A stretch of 64,000 nt of DNA from Candidatus Enterococcus willemsii (GCF_009933335.1 NZ_MAEL01000062.1:1-64000); one strand, 5' to 3'; shown: positions 54,299 to 63,760, counted from the first letter of the stretch. Notes: a model not told the origin generated them from the letters alone. Program-made: numbers and translations.

Positions 54299-55018
54299 AT
54301 GGAAAGATTACAAAAAGTGATTGCCCATGCCGGTATTGCATCGCGCAGAAAAGCAGAAACATATATTTTAGATGGACGTGTAAAGGTTAATGGACAAGTG
54401 GTACGTGAACTAGGTACACAAGTAGGCTCGAAAGATCGTGTCGAAGTAGACGGTGTCCCAATCTATCAGGAAGAACCGGTCTATTATGTGTTTTACAAAC
54501 CAAGGGGCGTTATCTCAGCGGTCACAGATGATAAGAAACGTAAAGTTGTTGTGGATTATTTATCAGATGTCAGAGAACGCATTTATCCTGTAGGTCGCTT
54601 AGATTATGATACTTCTGGCTTGTTGCTATTGACAAATGATGGAGCGTTCTCACAAAAACTAACCCATCCGAAACACGAAGTAGATAAAGTTTATGTAGCC
54701 AAGGTAAAGGGCATTGCGGACAAAAAAACATTGACGCCTTTAACACGAGGCATGCGTTTGGAAGGAAAAAGAGTAGCGCCAGCCCGTTATGAAATTATCT
54801 CAGTGGACGTGAAAGCGCAGACGAGTATCGTGCAATTGACGATTCATGAGGGGCGTAATCATCAAGTAAAAAATATGTTAAAAGCTGTCGGACTCCCAGT
54901 TCAAAAATTAAAACGTGAAAAATATGGTGAACTGACATTAAAAGGCTTGCGTCCAGGAGAATATCGTGAATTGAGCAAAAAAGAAGTCAGCCAACTCTTA
55001 GAACAAGCCAAGAAATAA
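54299..55018 (+). CDS. rluB: 23S rRNA pseudouridine synthase RluB-type
   Basis: A 239-residue pseudouridine synthase with an N-terminal S4 RNA-binding domain (LQKVIAHAGIASRRKAE) and the RsuA/RluB catalytic core with Asp in GRLDYDTSGLLLLTNDG, ending in IHEGRNHQVKNML. RluB modifies 23S rRNA helix 89-90 in other bacteria. It directly follows scpB; AGAGGAG lies in the scpB end. Confidence 0.93.
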   Translation: MERLQKVIAHAGIASRRKAETYILDGRVKVNGQVVRELGTQVGSKDRVEVDGVPIYQEEPVYYVFYKPRGVISAVTDDKKRKVVVDYLSDVRERIYPVGRLDYDTSGLLLLTNDGAFSQKLTHPKHEVDKVYVAKVKGIADKKTLTPLTRGMRLEGKRVAPARYEIISVDVKAQTSIVQLTIHEGRNHQVKNMLKAVGLPVQKLKREKYGELTLKGLRPGEYRELSKKEVSQLLEQAKK

Positions 55019-55092
55019 TTTGTAAGTAAAAGTAGTTGAAACTTTAAATAAATCATGTATACTTAAACTGTACTAAAAAATGAATAAAGGTT

Positions 55093-55210
55093 CGTCTTCA
55101 GGGGCAGGGTGTAATTCCCGACCGGTGGTTATAGTCCACGAGCTGTTTGTTTACAAATGGCTGAATTGGTGAAATTCCGATACCGACAGTAAAGTCTGGA
55201 TAAAGAAGAT
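55093..55210 (+). ncRNA. FMN riboswitch (RFN element)
   Basis: P1 TCTTC/GAAGA closes the element; the hallmark CAGGGGCAGGGTG, ATTCCCGACCGG, TAGTCCACGAGC, GAATTGGTGAAATTCCGATACCGACAG and TCTGGATAAAGAAGA appear in the correct order (each quoted as fragments of at most 20 bases in the family alignment). The expression platform follows. It should switch off ribU when FMN is plentiful. Confidence 0.97.
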
Positions 55211-55244
55211 AGGGCGTATTTGGTTTATCTAATTTTGTGACCTC

Positions 55245-55284
55245 ATACCCTATTTTTCCCTGTGGAAAAATAGGGTATTTTTTT
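55245..55284 (+). terminator. FMN riboswitch terminator
   Basis: Perfect 15-bp stem (55245-55259/55264-55278) with CTGT loop and seven T; the ATAGGG stretch at 55209 could form the antiterminator by pairing with its left arm. Confidence 0.92.
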
Positions 55285-55367
55285 GCATCTGGCGCCGATG
55301 TAAACACAAAATAGAAAATTTAATAGGTTCGTTTGAAGAGGAATCCTTTCAACTAGGAGGATTTATA

Positions 55368-55970
55368 ATGAAAAACAGCAAAGTACAAAAAATGGTTTCA
55401 ATGGCATTGTTTGCCGCAATGGGATTAGTATTACAATATGTTGCTTTTCCAGTTATGCCGATGTTCCCATTCTTAAAAATTGATTTTAGTGACATTCCTG
55501 TGATGTTAAGTATGTTTTTATTTGGACCGTTGGCGGGGATTATCACGGCATTGATTCGCTCAATATTACATGCGTTAACAACGGGTTTATCGGCACCAAA
55601 TCTGGTAGGAGATGTGGCAAGTTTTCTTGCTACGACTGTCTTTACGTTACCAATGTATTATTTCTTTAGAAAAGACAGCAAGTTAAAAAATAAAATTTTA
55701 GGTACTGCTTCAGGGATCTTATCAATGAGTGTGGTGATGAGCATTGCAAACTACTTTGTAATTACACCGTTGTATCTAATGTTTTTCAACATGACAGCAG
55801 ATACTTATTTACAAATGTCACTTGCTAAATATGTAGTGATTGGGATCTTACCGTTTAATCTAATTAAAGGTGGCATTGTCAGTGTGGTATTTTTACTTTT
55901 ACATGCCAAATTATTGCCATGGTTATCAAAAAAACAAGCCTTTTCTCAAAGTCAAACTTTTTCAAAATAA
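55368..55970 (+). CDS. ribU: Riboflavin ECF transporter S component
   Basis: A 200-residue membrane protein with 6 helices that binds riboflavin for the energy-coupling-factor transporter. VSMALFAAMGLVLQYVAFPV, FLKIDFSDIPVMLSMFLFGP (cut here to LKIDFSDIPVM) and GPLAGIITALIRSILHAL are RibU marks. The FMN riboswitch upstream confirms the substrate. AGGAGG precedes the ATG; energising EcfAT subunits are not in the window. Confidence 0.96.
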   Translation: MKNSKVQKMVSMALFAAMGLVLQYVAFPVMPMFPFLKIDFSDIPVMLSMFLFGPLAGIITALIRSILHALTTGLSAPNLVGDVASFLATTVFTLPMYYFFRKDSKLKNKILGTASGILSMSVVMSIANYFVITPLYLMFFNMTADTYLQMSLAKYVVIGILPFNLIKGGIVSVVFLLLHAKLLPWLSKKQAFSQSQTFSK

Positions 55971-55975
55971 AACAA

Positions 55976-56020
55976 AGGACATCTCACGAACTCGCGAGAT
56001 GTCCTATTCGCTTTTTTTTT
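55976..56020 (+). terminator. Terminator of ribU
   Basis: AGGACATCTC pairs with GAGATGTCCT (outer arms 55976-55985 and 55996-56005), with a T run 6 nt further on; it is convergent with the ferredoxin gene and may serve both. Confidence 0.75.
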
Positions 56021-56038
56021 GCGTATAATAAAAGAAGC

Positions 56039-56254
56039 TTATGATTCTAGAAGAATTGCTCGAACCGGGCATTTTTTATAAGCGTTCAGTACGACGTCTT
56101 GTTTTGCTTCCGGAATAAATTGTTGATGAGCTTCAGGTTCTTGCGCAAAAAGCACGATTCCTTCTTCATCATAATCAAAAATTTCTGGTGCATATACCGC
56201 ACATAATCCACAAGCAATACAGCGTTCGGGAACGATTTTACATAATTGAGACAT
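56039..56254 (-). CDS. fer: Small [4Fe-4S] ferredoxin
   Basis: A 71-residue ferredoxin: CIACGLC near the N-terminus and one more Cys in KKCPVRAI near the C-terminus supply four ligands for a single [4Fe-4S] cluster; the usual second cluster is absent, as in Bacillus-type Fer. Acidic surface (YDEEGIVLFAQEPE). It is divergent from the ypbB-like gene with only 27 bp between starts. Confidence 0.92.
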   Translation of the reverse strand: MSQLCKIVPERCIACGLCAVYAPEIFDYDEEGIVLFAQEPEAHQQFIPEAKQDVVLNAYKKCPVRAILLES

Positions 56255-56281
56255 GTTGTCACTACTTTCTGGAGGGTTATC

Positions 56282-57268
56282 TTGAATACATTTATTTTAT
56301 CGTTGTTTACGAAAGAAGACAAGTTGAAACCAAGTACCTTGTATCAATTATTGTCAGGTAAACGGACATCATCGGTTCTTTGCTACGCTTTTTTTCATGA
56401 TTTATTTCATTTAGTCGGTGTGTTACCAGAACTAAAAGAAAAGGAATTAGACGTTTGTCTATTCGAATTAACAAAAGCGGGTAAATTGTCAGAAGAACAT
56501 GGTTTGTATGCCTTAATTGGGGAAGAATGTCCGGAACGGGAATTATTAAAAGAGGTTGATTTTTTTCGATTTGGACGTAAAGCGGATGAGACTTGGCGGT
56601 CGTTACAATTTATTGTGCAGGTTAGCTCCTATTTAAACCGTGAAGAAACGTATATCCCTTTGGAAAATTCGCCATTTTATACAGAACGAGCGCGTCAACT
56701 TGTTCATACTTATCGCGATAAATTACCTGAGATGATTTACCAAGAATTACTGGCTATTTTTTCTCAATTACCATCTCAACAAGCGGATTTATTAGCTCAA
56801 ACCTTAACGGGGTATCATCAAAATGGTGCGGTCTTTTTTCAAGTCTTACCAAAAGAACAACAAACACCACCGTGGGCAACCGTTCTTGTGGGAAGAGCGA
56901 TGCATCATTTCTTTCGTATATTGGCAAAGCATCCTGATTTTATTTTGTATCAATTTTTGCGACCAATTCTGAATCAAAACCGCAATCAAAGTATGTTGTT
57001 CACGAGAAAATTATTTCAGCAAGGTGCAACATTTGAAGAGATTATGCGTACCCGTCGATTAAGAAAAGGGACCATTCAAGATCATCTGATTGAATGGGCA
57101 TTAGTTGATGAGCAATTTCCTTTTGAGACATTTATTTCGGAGTGGGAACAGTGTCAGCAATTGCCAGAAGAGTCTTGGAAGTATCGCTATAAAGAATTGA
57201 CTGAACGATGTGAAGCATCATTTTTAGACATCCGTTTATATCAAATTTGGAGGAAAAAGCAATCATGA
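56282..57268 (+). CDS. YpbB-like HTH protein, RecQ partner
   Basis: A 328-residue protein placed directly before recQ, as ypbB is in Bacillus. The first part is helical and the C-terminal third holds a helix-turn-helix of the RQC-associated type (TFEEIMRTRRLRKGTIQDHLIEWAL). The open frame extends upstream over the ferredoxin promoter; TTG 56282 behind GGAGGG is the better start. Its last 4 bp overlap the recQ start, so translation is coupled. Probable accessory to the helicase; the precise role is unknown. Confidence 0.8.
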   Translation: MNTFILSLFTKEDKLKPSTLYQLLSGKRTSSVLCYAFFHDLFHLVGVLPELKEKELDVCLFELTKAGKLSEEHGLYALIGEECPERELLKEVDFFRFGRKADETWRSLQFIVQVSSYLNREETYIPLENSPFYTERARQLVHTYRDKLPEMIYQELLAIFSQLPSQQADLLAQTLTGYHQNGAVFFQVLPKEQQTPPWATVLVGRAMHHFFRILAKHPDFILYQFLRPILNQNRNQSMLFTRKLFQQGATFEEIMRTRRLRKGTIQDHLIEWALVDEQFPFETFISEWEQCQQLPEESWKYRYKELTERCEASFLDIRLYQIWRKKQS

Positions 57269-58656
57269 AATTAGAAGAAGCGCTGCAAAAATATTTTCAT
57301 TACACGCATTTTCGCCCAGGACAAAAAGAAGTCATTACCAGTTTACTTAATGGAGAAGATACATTGGCGGTTTTACCGACAGGAACGGGTAAGAGTTTGT
57401 GTTATCAGTTGACTGGCTACTTGCAATCAGGGCTCGTAGTGATTGTTTCACCGCTGATTTCTTTAATGGAAGATCAAGTCACTTCTTTTTTACGTGCAGG
57501 TGAAAAAAGAGTTGCTGCATTAAATGGGACCTTACAAGCAGAAGAGAAAAAATTTATTTTAGCACATTTATCCGCATATAAATTTTTATTTTTGAGTCCG
57601 GAAATGTTGTTACAAGAAGCTGTTTTAGCGACCCTTTCACGTGAAAAAATCGGCTTATTGGTCATTGATGAAGCGCACTGTGTCTCACAATGGGGAATCG
57701 ACTTTCGTCCTGAATACCGGAATTTAGATGAAGCCAAACGGCGCCTACATTCGCCTTTAACCTTAGCATTAACAGCTAGTGCGACTGAAAAAGTACGTGA
57801 AGAAATAAAAACGTTGTTGCTTTCGCCCAAACAGGCAGAGTGGATTTATTCGATGAATCGTCCCAATATTGCCTTGTTAGTTGAACAATCAGATGATAAG
57901 TTAATAAATTTGAAACAAGCCTTGCGACAGCAAGCGGGGTCAGGTATTATTTATTGTGCGACACGCAAAAAAGTAGAGGAACTTTACGAAGAATTACAAG
58001 GTGAATTTTCAGTCGGTTATTACCATGGTGGTTTAGAAAGTAACCAAAGAAGAATGTTGCAACAACAATTTTTAGCAAATGAGCTACAATTTTTAATTGC
58101 GACCAATGCCTTTGGAATGGGCATTAATAAACCGGATATTCGTTTAGTTGTCCATTATGAGCTGCCAGATAACTTAGAGAACTATATGCAGGAAATTGGA
58201 CGTGCAGGACGGGATGGTCAACAAAGTTATGGCCTGTTATTATACCAAGAAGGAGATGAACGCATTCATCATTTTCTTCAGAATACAGCACAGGCTGAAA
58301 GAGAAGCCTTTGAATTAAAACTGTCTTATCAAGCAATTGCTTCATTAACTGATCTGCAAGAAAAATGGTGGCAACAAACGAAAAAAGAAGGCGCAGAGTT
58401 ATTTCTGCATCATTTGAAAGCAAATGAGTATGAGAAAAAAGAAAAATTAGCAAAAATGTTGGCGTATGTTCGATATGATGGTTGTCGTCGAGCATTTTTA
58501 CTTAAATATTTTGAAGAAACTTTAATTGAAGAACAGGATCAATGCTGTGATTTTCATGGCTGTCATTTACCTGAAAGAGTTGTTGGAAGTTGGGATAGCC
58601 CTACGTTTGCAAGTTGGCAATCGATTTTAATAAAAATGTTTAAAGAAAATTTTTAA
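57265..58656 (+). CDS. recQ: RecQ-family ATP-dependent DNA helicase, short form
   Basis: A 463-residue superfamily 2 helicase. Motif 0 FRPGQKEVI, Walker A PTGTGKSLCYQ, DEAH box IDEAHCVSQWG, motif III ALTASAT, motif VI QEIGRAGRDGQ. The C-terminal zinc element appears in altered form (GCRR ... QCCDFHGC) and the protein ends soon after, so the full RQC winged helix and HRDC domain of E. coli RecQ are missing, as in RecS/YpbC. The HTH that is missing may be supplied by the coupled upstream protein. Confidence 0.92.
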   Translation: MKLEEALQKYFHYTHFRPGQKEVITSLLNGEDTLAVLPTGTGKSLCYQLTGYLQSGLVVIVSPLISLMEDQVTSFLRAGEKRVAALNGTLQAEEKKFILAHLSAYKFLFLSPEMLLQEAVLATLSREKIGLLVIDEAHCVSQWGIDFRPEYRNLDEAKRRLHSPLTLALTASATEKVREEIKTLLLSPKQAEWIYSMNRPNIALLVEQSDDKLINLKQALRQQAGSGIIYCATRKKVEELYEELQGEFSVGYYHGGLESNQRRMLQQQFLANELQFLIATNAFGMGINKPDIRLVVHYELPDNLENYMQEIGRAGRDGQQSYGLLLYQEGDERIHHFLQNTAQAEREAFELKLSYQAIASLTDLQEKWWQQTKKEGAELFLHHLKANEYEKKEKLAKMLAYVRYDGCRRAFLLKYFEETLIEEQDQCCDFHGCHLPERVVGSWDSPTFASWQSILIKMFKENF

Positions 58657-58729
58657 GATAGCTTTTGAGAGACATTGACTATTTTACTGTGGTATAATAC
58701 ATCGGGAAGACAATGGGAGGTTATAGAAA

Positions 58730-59329
58730 TTGAGTAAAAAAGATAAAAATCGTGACGTACAAGAACCTTGGGAGCAACCTATCTATGAGACGGAAACGGA
58801 AGAAAGTTATTCTCGTTCAGGCCGTCGTCAAAAAAGAGGAAATAGCGCCTTTTTAACAGTGGTATTAGTCTTATTGTTCCTTATTATTGCTGTGCCAACG
58901 GTAGCAGGATTTTGGATTATGAATCGAGACAATAAACCCGAGACTGCACAAACATCTAGTAGTACCGTTGAATCGACCATTTCGTCAACAACGAAAGAAA
59001 GCACGACTTCTTCTGAAACACAATCAACAAGTAGTAGTGCATCGTCGTCTGTTGAGTCATCTGAATCTACGGCTCCTTCTGAAACAGTACCATCATCAAC
59101 TACTGAAGAAGTGCCACAATCAGAAACACCTCAAGCTGAAACTCCAGAGGTACCAGCTGAAACACCTCAAGACGAACAAGGTGCTGTTTATGAAACAGTT
59201 TATGAAGGAGAAGGTCCACAACAAGTGGCTGCCCGTGCAGGTATTTCACTAGAAGAACTTTTCCGTTTGAATGGATTAGATATGAATAATTATGATTTAC
59301 ATCCAGGAGATCAATTAAGAGTGAAATAA
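58730..59329 (+). CDS. Membrane protein with C-terminal LysM domain
   Basis: A 199-residue protein, start TTG behind GGGAGG. A basic cytosolic part, one membrane helix (about 42-65), a Ser/Thr/Glu-rich spacer (about 75-150) and a C-terminal LysM domain (YEGEGPQQVAARAGISLEEL, then HPGDQLRVK) that binds peptidoglycan. The same order (recQ-like gene, then LysM protein) occurs in Bacillus (ypbE). It is followed by a terminator. Confidence 0.87.
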   Translation: MSKKDKNRDVQEPWEQPIYETETEESYSRSGRRQKRGNSAFLTVVLVLLFLIIAVPTVAGFWIMNRDNKPETAQTSSSTVESTISSTTKESTTSSETQSTSSSASSSVESSESTAPSETVPSSTTEEVPQSETPQAETPEVPAETPQDEQGAVYETVYEGEGPQQVAARAGISLEELFRLNGLDMNNYDLHPGDQLRVK

Positions 59330-59355
59330 AAAAACCGCTCAGGCGGTTTTTTTAT
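59328..59355 (+). terminator. Terminator of the LysM gene
   Basis: Eleven-bp A/T-rich stem around CCGC-TCAG-GCGG with T run. Confidence 0.88.
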
Positions 59356-59387
59356 TTAGATAAATGACAAGAGTAGGGAGAATAGGT

Positions 59388-60059
59388 ATGAAAAAAATCA
59401 ATATTGCGATTGATGGTCCTGCGTCATCAGGGAAAAGCACCGTAGCGAAAATTTTAGCAAAAGACTTTGGCTATATTTATACAGATACAGGAGCGATGTA
59501 TCGTAGTGTGACGTATTTAGCTATTCAACATCAAGTAGCTTTTGACGACAAAGAAAAATTGGTATCACTAATTGAGCGTTATCCAATTACATTCAAACAA
59601 ACAGAGCAAGGACAACTAATTTTTGTTGATGGTCAAGATGTCACAGAAGCGATTCGTCAACCAGATGTGACAAACAATGTGTCTGAAGTATCTGCTCATG
59701 CTGAAGTTCGCCAACAGCTTGTTCGCCAACAGCAAAAAATTGCTGAACAAGGTGGCGTTGTGATGGATGGCCGTGATATTGGAACGGTTGTATTACCCCA
59801 TGCCGAAGTCAAAATTTTCTTGGTAGCAAGTGTGGTTGAGCGTGCAGAGCGTCGGTTTAAAGAAAATCAAGCAAAAGGCATAGCAACTGATTTTGAGACA
59901 TTGAAAAAAGAAATTGAACAACGAGATTATTTGGATTCCCATCGTGAAACATCACCATTAAAACAAGCCGAAGATGCTACTTTAATTGACACGACAGGTT
60001 TAACGATTGAAGAGGTCGTTCAAGCAATTAAAGATGAGGTTATAAGAAAAGTGAAATAA
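59388..60059 (+). CDS. cmk: Cytidylate kinase
   Basis: A 223-residue CMP/dCMP kinase. P-loop [15 protein letters not shown] at the N-terminus, [13 protein letters not shown] and the [15 protein letters not shown] and [15 protein letters not shown] segments are diagnostic. The frame extends 8 codons up; the GGGAG at 59375 serves ATG 59388. It recycles CMP and dCMP for nucleic acids and phospholipids. rpsA follows, as in many bacteria. Confidence 0.96.
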   Translation: MKKINIAIDGPASSGKSTVAKILAKDFGYIYTDTGAMYRSVTYLAIQHQVAFDDKEKLVSLIERYPITFKQTEQGQLIFVDGQDVTEAIRQPDVTNNVSEVSAHAEVRQQLVRQQQKIAEQGGVVMDGRDIGTVVLPHAEVKIFLVASVVERAERRFKENQAKGIATDFETLKKEIEQRDYLDSHRETSPLKQAEDATLIDTTGLTIEEVVQAIKDEVIRKVK

Positions 60060-60060
60060 G

Positions 60061-60109
60061 AAAAAGTCTCTTGAAAGGTGATAGTTAATCATTTTCAAGA
60101 GACTTTTTA
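60061..60109 (+). terminator. Terminator of cmk
   Basis: AAAAAGTCTCTTGAAA pairs with TTTCAAGAGACTTTTT across a 15-nt loop. The 170 bp from here to rpsA hold only an A+T-rich promoter region. Confidence 0.88.
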
Positions 60110-60281
60110 CACATTAATCGGCTACTTTTCAATAAAATTAAAGGAAAATGTTTAGAAAGCGTAAATTTCAAGGCTTTTTTTATTAAAAAATATAGAAATC
60201 GCTTTATTTTTTTGTAAGAATAGCATAAACTAGTTATGTAGTGTATTTATAAAACAATTGTTGGTTAGGAGGACATATGTT

Positions 60282-61487
60282 ATGACAGAATTAGAAAACA
60301 ACCACGTAGAAAATACCAATGAGATGGAAGCTGCTTTAAGTAGTTTTCAAGAAGTAAGTGTGGGTGATGTCGTCAAAGGTGAAGTTTTAGCTATTGAAGA
60401 CAAACAAGCCATCGTTGGAATTGAAGGTGCTGGTGTAGAAGGTGTGGTACCTGCTAAAGAATTATCTACATTGCCTGTAGACAATATCGATGAAGTAATC
60501 AAAGTTGGAGATGTTCTGGATTTAGTAGTAATCTCCGCTATTGGAAAAGATAAAGAAAACGGTAGTTATTTACTTTCAAAACGCCGCTTAGACGCGAAAA
60601 AAGTCTGGGAAGATATTGAAAAAGATTTCCAAGAAGGAAAAATTATCGAAGCACCTGTTACAAACGTTGTCAAAGGTGGATTGGTTGTTGATGTTGGCGT
60701 GCGAGGTTTCGTTCCTGCATCAATGGTAGAAGACCATTTTGTGGATGATTTTGAAGAATATAAAGGTAAAACATTAACCTTTAAAATTATCGAAATCGAG
60801 CCTTCAGAAAACCGTTTAATTTTATCACATAAAGCGGTTGTGGAAGCTGAAAAACAAGAGAAAAAAGCTGAGTTACTTACTTCTATTTCAGAAGGTGACC
60901 AAGTGGAAGGTACTGTTGCTCGTTTAACTGATTTCGGTGCGTTTGTTGATTTAGGTGGTATTGATGGACTTGTCCATGTATCAGAAATTTCTCACGCACA
61001 CGTAGCTAAACCAAGTGACGTATTGAAAGTCGGCGATAAAGTAGAAGTTGCTGTTTTATCTGTTGACCCAACAACTGAACGTGTATCCTTATCAATTAAA
61101 GATACATTGCCTGGACCATGGACAGACATTGAAGAAAAAGCTGCGAAAGATACTGTGTTAGAAGGTACCGTAAAACGTCTAACAAGCTTTGGTGCATTTG
61201 TTGAAGTCTTCCCTGGTGTCGAAGGGTTAGTTCATATTTCTCAAATTTCACACAAACACATTGCCACACCTCATGAAGTATTGAGTGAAGGACAACAAGT
61301 GAAAGTGAAAGTCTTAGAAGTAACACCAGAAGATCATCGTATTGCATTAAGTATCAAAGCATTGGAAGAAAAACCAGAAGTAGAAACAGAAGAAGTAGTT
61401 GAAGAAGAAAACTACGAATTACCTGAAGAATCAACTGGTTTTACAATGGGCGATATTTTAGGTGATGCTTTAAAAGAAAAAGAATAA
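60282..61487 (+). CDS. rpsA: 30S ribosomal protein S1 homologue, four S1 domains
   Basis: A 401-residue protein with four S1 OB folds: about 20-95 (GDVVKGEVLAIEDKQAIVGI), 110-175 (NVVKGGLVVDVGVRGFVPAS), 195-265 (GTVARLTDFGAFVDLGGIDG) and 280-350 (GTVKRLTSFGAFVEVFPGVE), and an acidic tail. The Gram-positive form is shorter than E. coli S1 (six domains). The frame opens 8 codons earlier; TAGGAGGA is spaced for ATG 60282. Confidence 0.94.
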   Translation: MTELENNHVENTNEMEAALSSFQEVSVGDVVKGEVLAIEDKQAIVGIEGAGVEGVVPAKELSTLPVDNIDEVIKVGDVLDLVVISAIGKDKENGSYLLSKRRLDAKKVWEDIEKDFQEGKIIEAPVTNVVKGGLVVDVGVRGFVPASMVEDHFVDDFEEYKGKTLTFKIIEIEPSENRLILSHKAVVEAEKQEKKAELLTSISEGDQVEGTVARLTDFGAFVDLGGIDGLVHVSEISHAHVAKPSDVLKVGDKVEVAVLSVDPTTERVSLSIKDTLPGPWTDIEEKAAKDTVLEGTVKRLTSFGAFVEVFPGVEGLVHISQISHKHIATPHEVLSEGQQVKVKVLEVTPEDHRIALSIKALEEKPEVETEEVVEEENYELPEESTGFTMGDILGDALKEKE

Positions 61488-61494
61488 GCAATAA

Positions 61495-61545
61495 ATTGCA
61501 ACAGTCATTTCTTGAAAGAGGATGACAGTTGCAGTTTTTTTATTT
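61495..61545 (+). terminator. Terminator of rpsA
   Basis: Imperfect stem GCAAC-A-GTCAT/ATGAC-A-GTTGC followed by seven T. Confidence 0.8.
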
Positions 61546-61698
61546 TTGCTTTAATTCTTTTTCAGAATACTTGCAACTTGTGAATGCATTGGGTAAACTA
61601 AGTAAGGTTAAGAAACAAACGAATACGTAAGAATCATTCGAAAGATATATTCAAAAAATAAATCAATTCGTTATGTAAAAGAAAGATGGAGGTAAAAA

Positions 61699-63009
61699 AT
61701 GGCAAATCCAACGATAGCGATTGTCGGACGTCCGAATGTCGGGAAGTCTACAATTTTTAACCGTATTGCTGGGGAACGCATTTCGATTGTGGAAGACACT
61801 CCGGGTGTCACACGAGATCGAATTTACGCAACTGGTGAATGGTTAGGTCGCGAATTTAGTATTATTGATACAGGTGGGATTGATTTGGGCGACGAACCAT
61901 TTATGGATCAAATCAAGCACCAAGCAGAAATTGCAATTGAAGAAGCAGATGTCATTGTCTTTGTATCAAGCGCCAAAGAGGGCATTACAGATGCGGATGA
62001 ATTAGTTGCTCGTATTTTATACAAGAGTAACAAACCAGTTATTTTAGCAATTAATAAAGTAGATAATCCAGAAATGCGTACAGATATTTATGAGTTTTAT
62101 GGATTAGGGTTAGGCGAACCGTATCCAATTTCAGGAAGTCATGGTTTAGGAATTGGGGACGTACTAGATGCAGCGGTCAAACATTTCAGTACAGAGCAAG
62201 AAGAGGAAGATGACTCTGTTATCAAATTTAGCTTAATCGGGCGTCCAAATGTTGGGAAATCTTCCTTGATTAATGCTATCTTAGGCGAAGATCGTGTGAT
62301 TGTTTCTGATATTGAAGGAACGACTCGTGATGCAATTGATACACATTTTGTTAGCGAAAGTGGTCAAGAGTTCACTATGATTGACACAGCAGGTATGCGT
62401 AAACGCGGGAAAGTCTATGAAACCACTGAAAAATATAGTGTGATGCGTGCGATGCGAGCAATTGAACGCTCAGATGTCGTCTTAATGGTCTTGAATGCGG
62501 ATGAAGGTATTCGTGAACAAGACAAACGTATTGCGGGCTATGCCCATGAAGAAGGACGAGGAATTATTATCGTTGTCAATAAATGGGATCTAGTGGAAAA
62601 AGAAACCAATACGATGCGTGATTTTGAAGAAGAAATTCGCGATGAATTCCAGTATTTAGATTATGCACCAATCATTTTTGTTTCAGCTAAAACTAAGCAA
62701 CGATTAAATAAATTACCAGAATTGATTGAAGAAGTGAGTATGAATCAAAATATGCGTATTCCTTCAGCCATTTTAAATGATGTGATCATGGACGCTGTCG
62801 CAATTAATCCAACACCAACAGATAAAGGTAAACGATTGAAAATTTTCTATGGTACACAAGTTGCGGTAAAACCACCAACTTTTGTTATTTTTGTGAATGA
62901 AGAAGAACTAATGCATTTTTCATATGCCCGTTTCTTGGAGAACCAAATACGTAAGGCTTTCACTTTTGAAGGAACCCCAATTCGAATTATTCCACGTAGA
63001 AGAAAATAG
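61699..63009 (+). CDS. der: Ribosome-assembly GTPase Der (EngA)
   Basis: A 436-residue protein with two GTPase domains and a KH-like C-terminus. First P-loop [13 protein letters not shown] with DTGG and NKVD, second [14 protein letters not shown] with DTAG and NKWD, then the KH part from about 355. Der matures the 50S subunit. Good site GGAGGT ahead. Length is the usual one. Confidence 0.97.
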   Translation: MANPTIAIVGRPNVGKSTIFNRIAGERISIVEDTPGVTRDRIYATGEWLGREFSIIDTGGIDLGDEPFMDQIKHQAEIAIEEADVIVFVSSAKEGITDADELVARILYKSNKPVILAINKVDNPEMRTDIYEFYGLGLGEPYPISGSHGLGIGDVLDAAVKHFSTEQEEEDDSVIKFSLIGRPNVGKSSLINAILGEDRVIVSDIEGTTRDAIDTHFVSESGQEFTMIDTAGMRKRGKVYETTEKYSVMRAMRAIERSDVVLMVLNADEGIREQDKRIAGYAHEEGRGIIIVVNKWDLVEKETNTMRDFEEEIRDEFQYLDYAPIIFVSAKTKQRLNKLPELIEEVSMNQNMRIPSAILNDVIMDAVAINPTPTDKGKRLKIFYGTQVAVKPPTFVIFVNEEELMHFSYARFLENQIRKAFTFEGTPIRIIPRRRK

Positions 63010-63146
63010 CGAATTCTAACATAATTTTTGTTATTTGACAAAGAAAATTATCTTTTTATAACTAATTAATGAAAATTATAAAAAAAAGATGTCAGATGCA
63101 TTAAAATCCTTGATAATATAAGGTTCTTGTGATAACGTTATATCAG

Positions 63147-63171
63147 AATATTGATGGTGATAATCAATATT
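63147..63171. promoter_or_regulatory. Inverted repeat in the hup leader
   Basis: Nine-bp arms AATATTGAT/ATCAATATT separated by 7 bp, about 80 bp ahead of hup. It may be an operator or leader hairpin; no specific regulator is suggested. Confidence 0.4.
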
Positions 63172-63249
63172 TGTCATATAACTTAAATGAAGAAAGTTCA
63201 TATGATTGATGTGAGACATCATAACAATTTTCAGGAGGTGAAACCATCC

Positions 63250-63525
63250 ATGGCAAACAAAGCAGAATTAATCGAAAAAGTAGCAGCAGCGACTGATTTA
63301 ACTAAAAAAGACGCAACTGCAGCAGTTGACGCTGTATTTTCAACTATTCAAGAAGCTTTAGCTAACGGTGAAAAAGTTCAATTGATCGGTTTTGGTAACT
63401 TCGAAGTACGCTCTCGCGCAGAACGTAAAGGTCGTAACCCACAAACTGGTGAAGAAATCAAAATCCCTGCAAGCAAAGTTCCTGCATTCAAACCAGGTAA
63501 AGCATTGAAAGACGCTGTTAAATAA
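63250..63525 (+). CDS. hup: DNA-binding protein HU
   Basis: A 91-residue [22 protein letters not shown] at the start, the [24 protein letters not shown] beta-arm region (Pro at the tip) and [17 protein letters not shown] at the end. It bends and compacts DNA. The frame extends 21 codons up without use; AGGAGGTGA fits ATG 63250. Confidence 0.97.
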   Translation: MANKAELIEKVAAATDLTKKDATAAVDAVFSTIQEALANGEKVQLIGFGNFEVRSRAERKGRNPQTGEEIKIPASKVPAFKPGKALKDAVK

Positions 63526-63546
63526 TAACGGCTTTTAGATTTGAAG

Positions 63547-63569
63547 CCCTCGAGAAATCGAGGGTTTTT
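63547..63569 (+). terminator. Terminator of hup
   Basis: Stem CCCTCGA/TCGAGGG, GAAA tetraloop, five T. Confidence 0.9.
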
Positions 63570-63596
63570 GTATCTTTTAATATTGGAAGATGCAAA

Positions 63597-63704
63597 GTCA
63601 CACTTTTGTGTGCGGATTGAAATTATATTGTGTTGTTAGAGTAAATAAAGAGAAATGACCTTCGAAATTTGGATGTTTAATCTGAATTTTGAAGGTCTTT
63701 TTTT
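63597..63704 (+). ncRNA. Single-spacer mini-CRISPR RNA, probable Cas-regulating guide
   Basis: 63597-63623 is a degenerate repeat: it keeps the ten 3' bases GGATTGAAAT of the array repeat at the left of the window, and its stem is changed but re-paired (CACAC-TTTT-GTGTG). 63624-63656 is a 33-nt spacer-like part, the usual length here. 63657-63697 is a 14-bp hairpin followed by seven T. The first 11 spacer bases match the minus strand of the cas3 leader at 63782-63792, with TTC (63795-63793, minus strand) directly 5'. By analogy with known CreR/CreA RNAs it would lead Cascade to repress cas3; the mature RNA is inferred. A TAATAT (63578-63583) could be its -10 element, but no good -35 is seen. 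Confidence 0.8.
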
Positions 63705-63731
63705 ATGTTCCAATAATTTTATATTTTTTTA

Positions 63732-63760
63732 TTGACAAAGCGTTTGAATTCGTTTACATT
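63732..63760 (+). promoter_or_regulatory. Promoter of the cas operon
   Basis: TTGACA (63732-63737), 17 bp, TACATT (63755-63760). The start of transcription would fall near 63767, inside the stretch targeted by the mini-CRISPR guide (63761-63795). Confidence 0.82.

Noticed and set aside
59364-59387. Upstream start for cmk giving 8 more residues
   Set aside because: No Shine-Dalgarno ahead of it, whereas GGGAG sits 8 nt before ATG 59388, and the shorter form matches cytidylate kinase N-termini.
63732-63760. CcpA (cre) site in the cas promoter, suggested by AAGCGTTT
   Set aside because: The flanking bases do not fit the TG...CA ends of the cre consensus.
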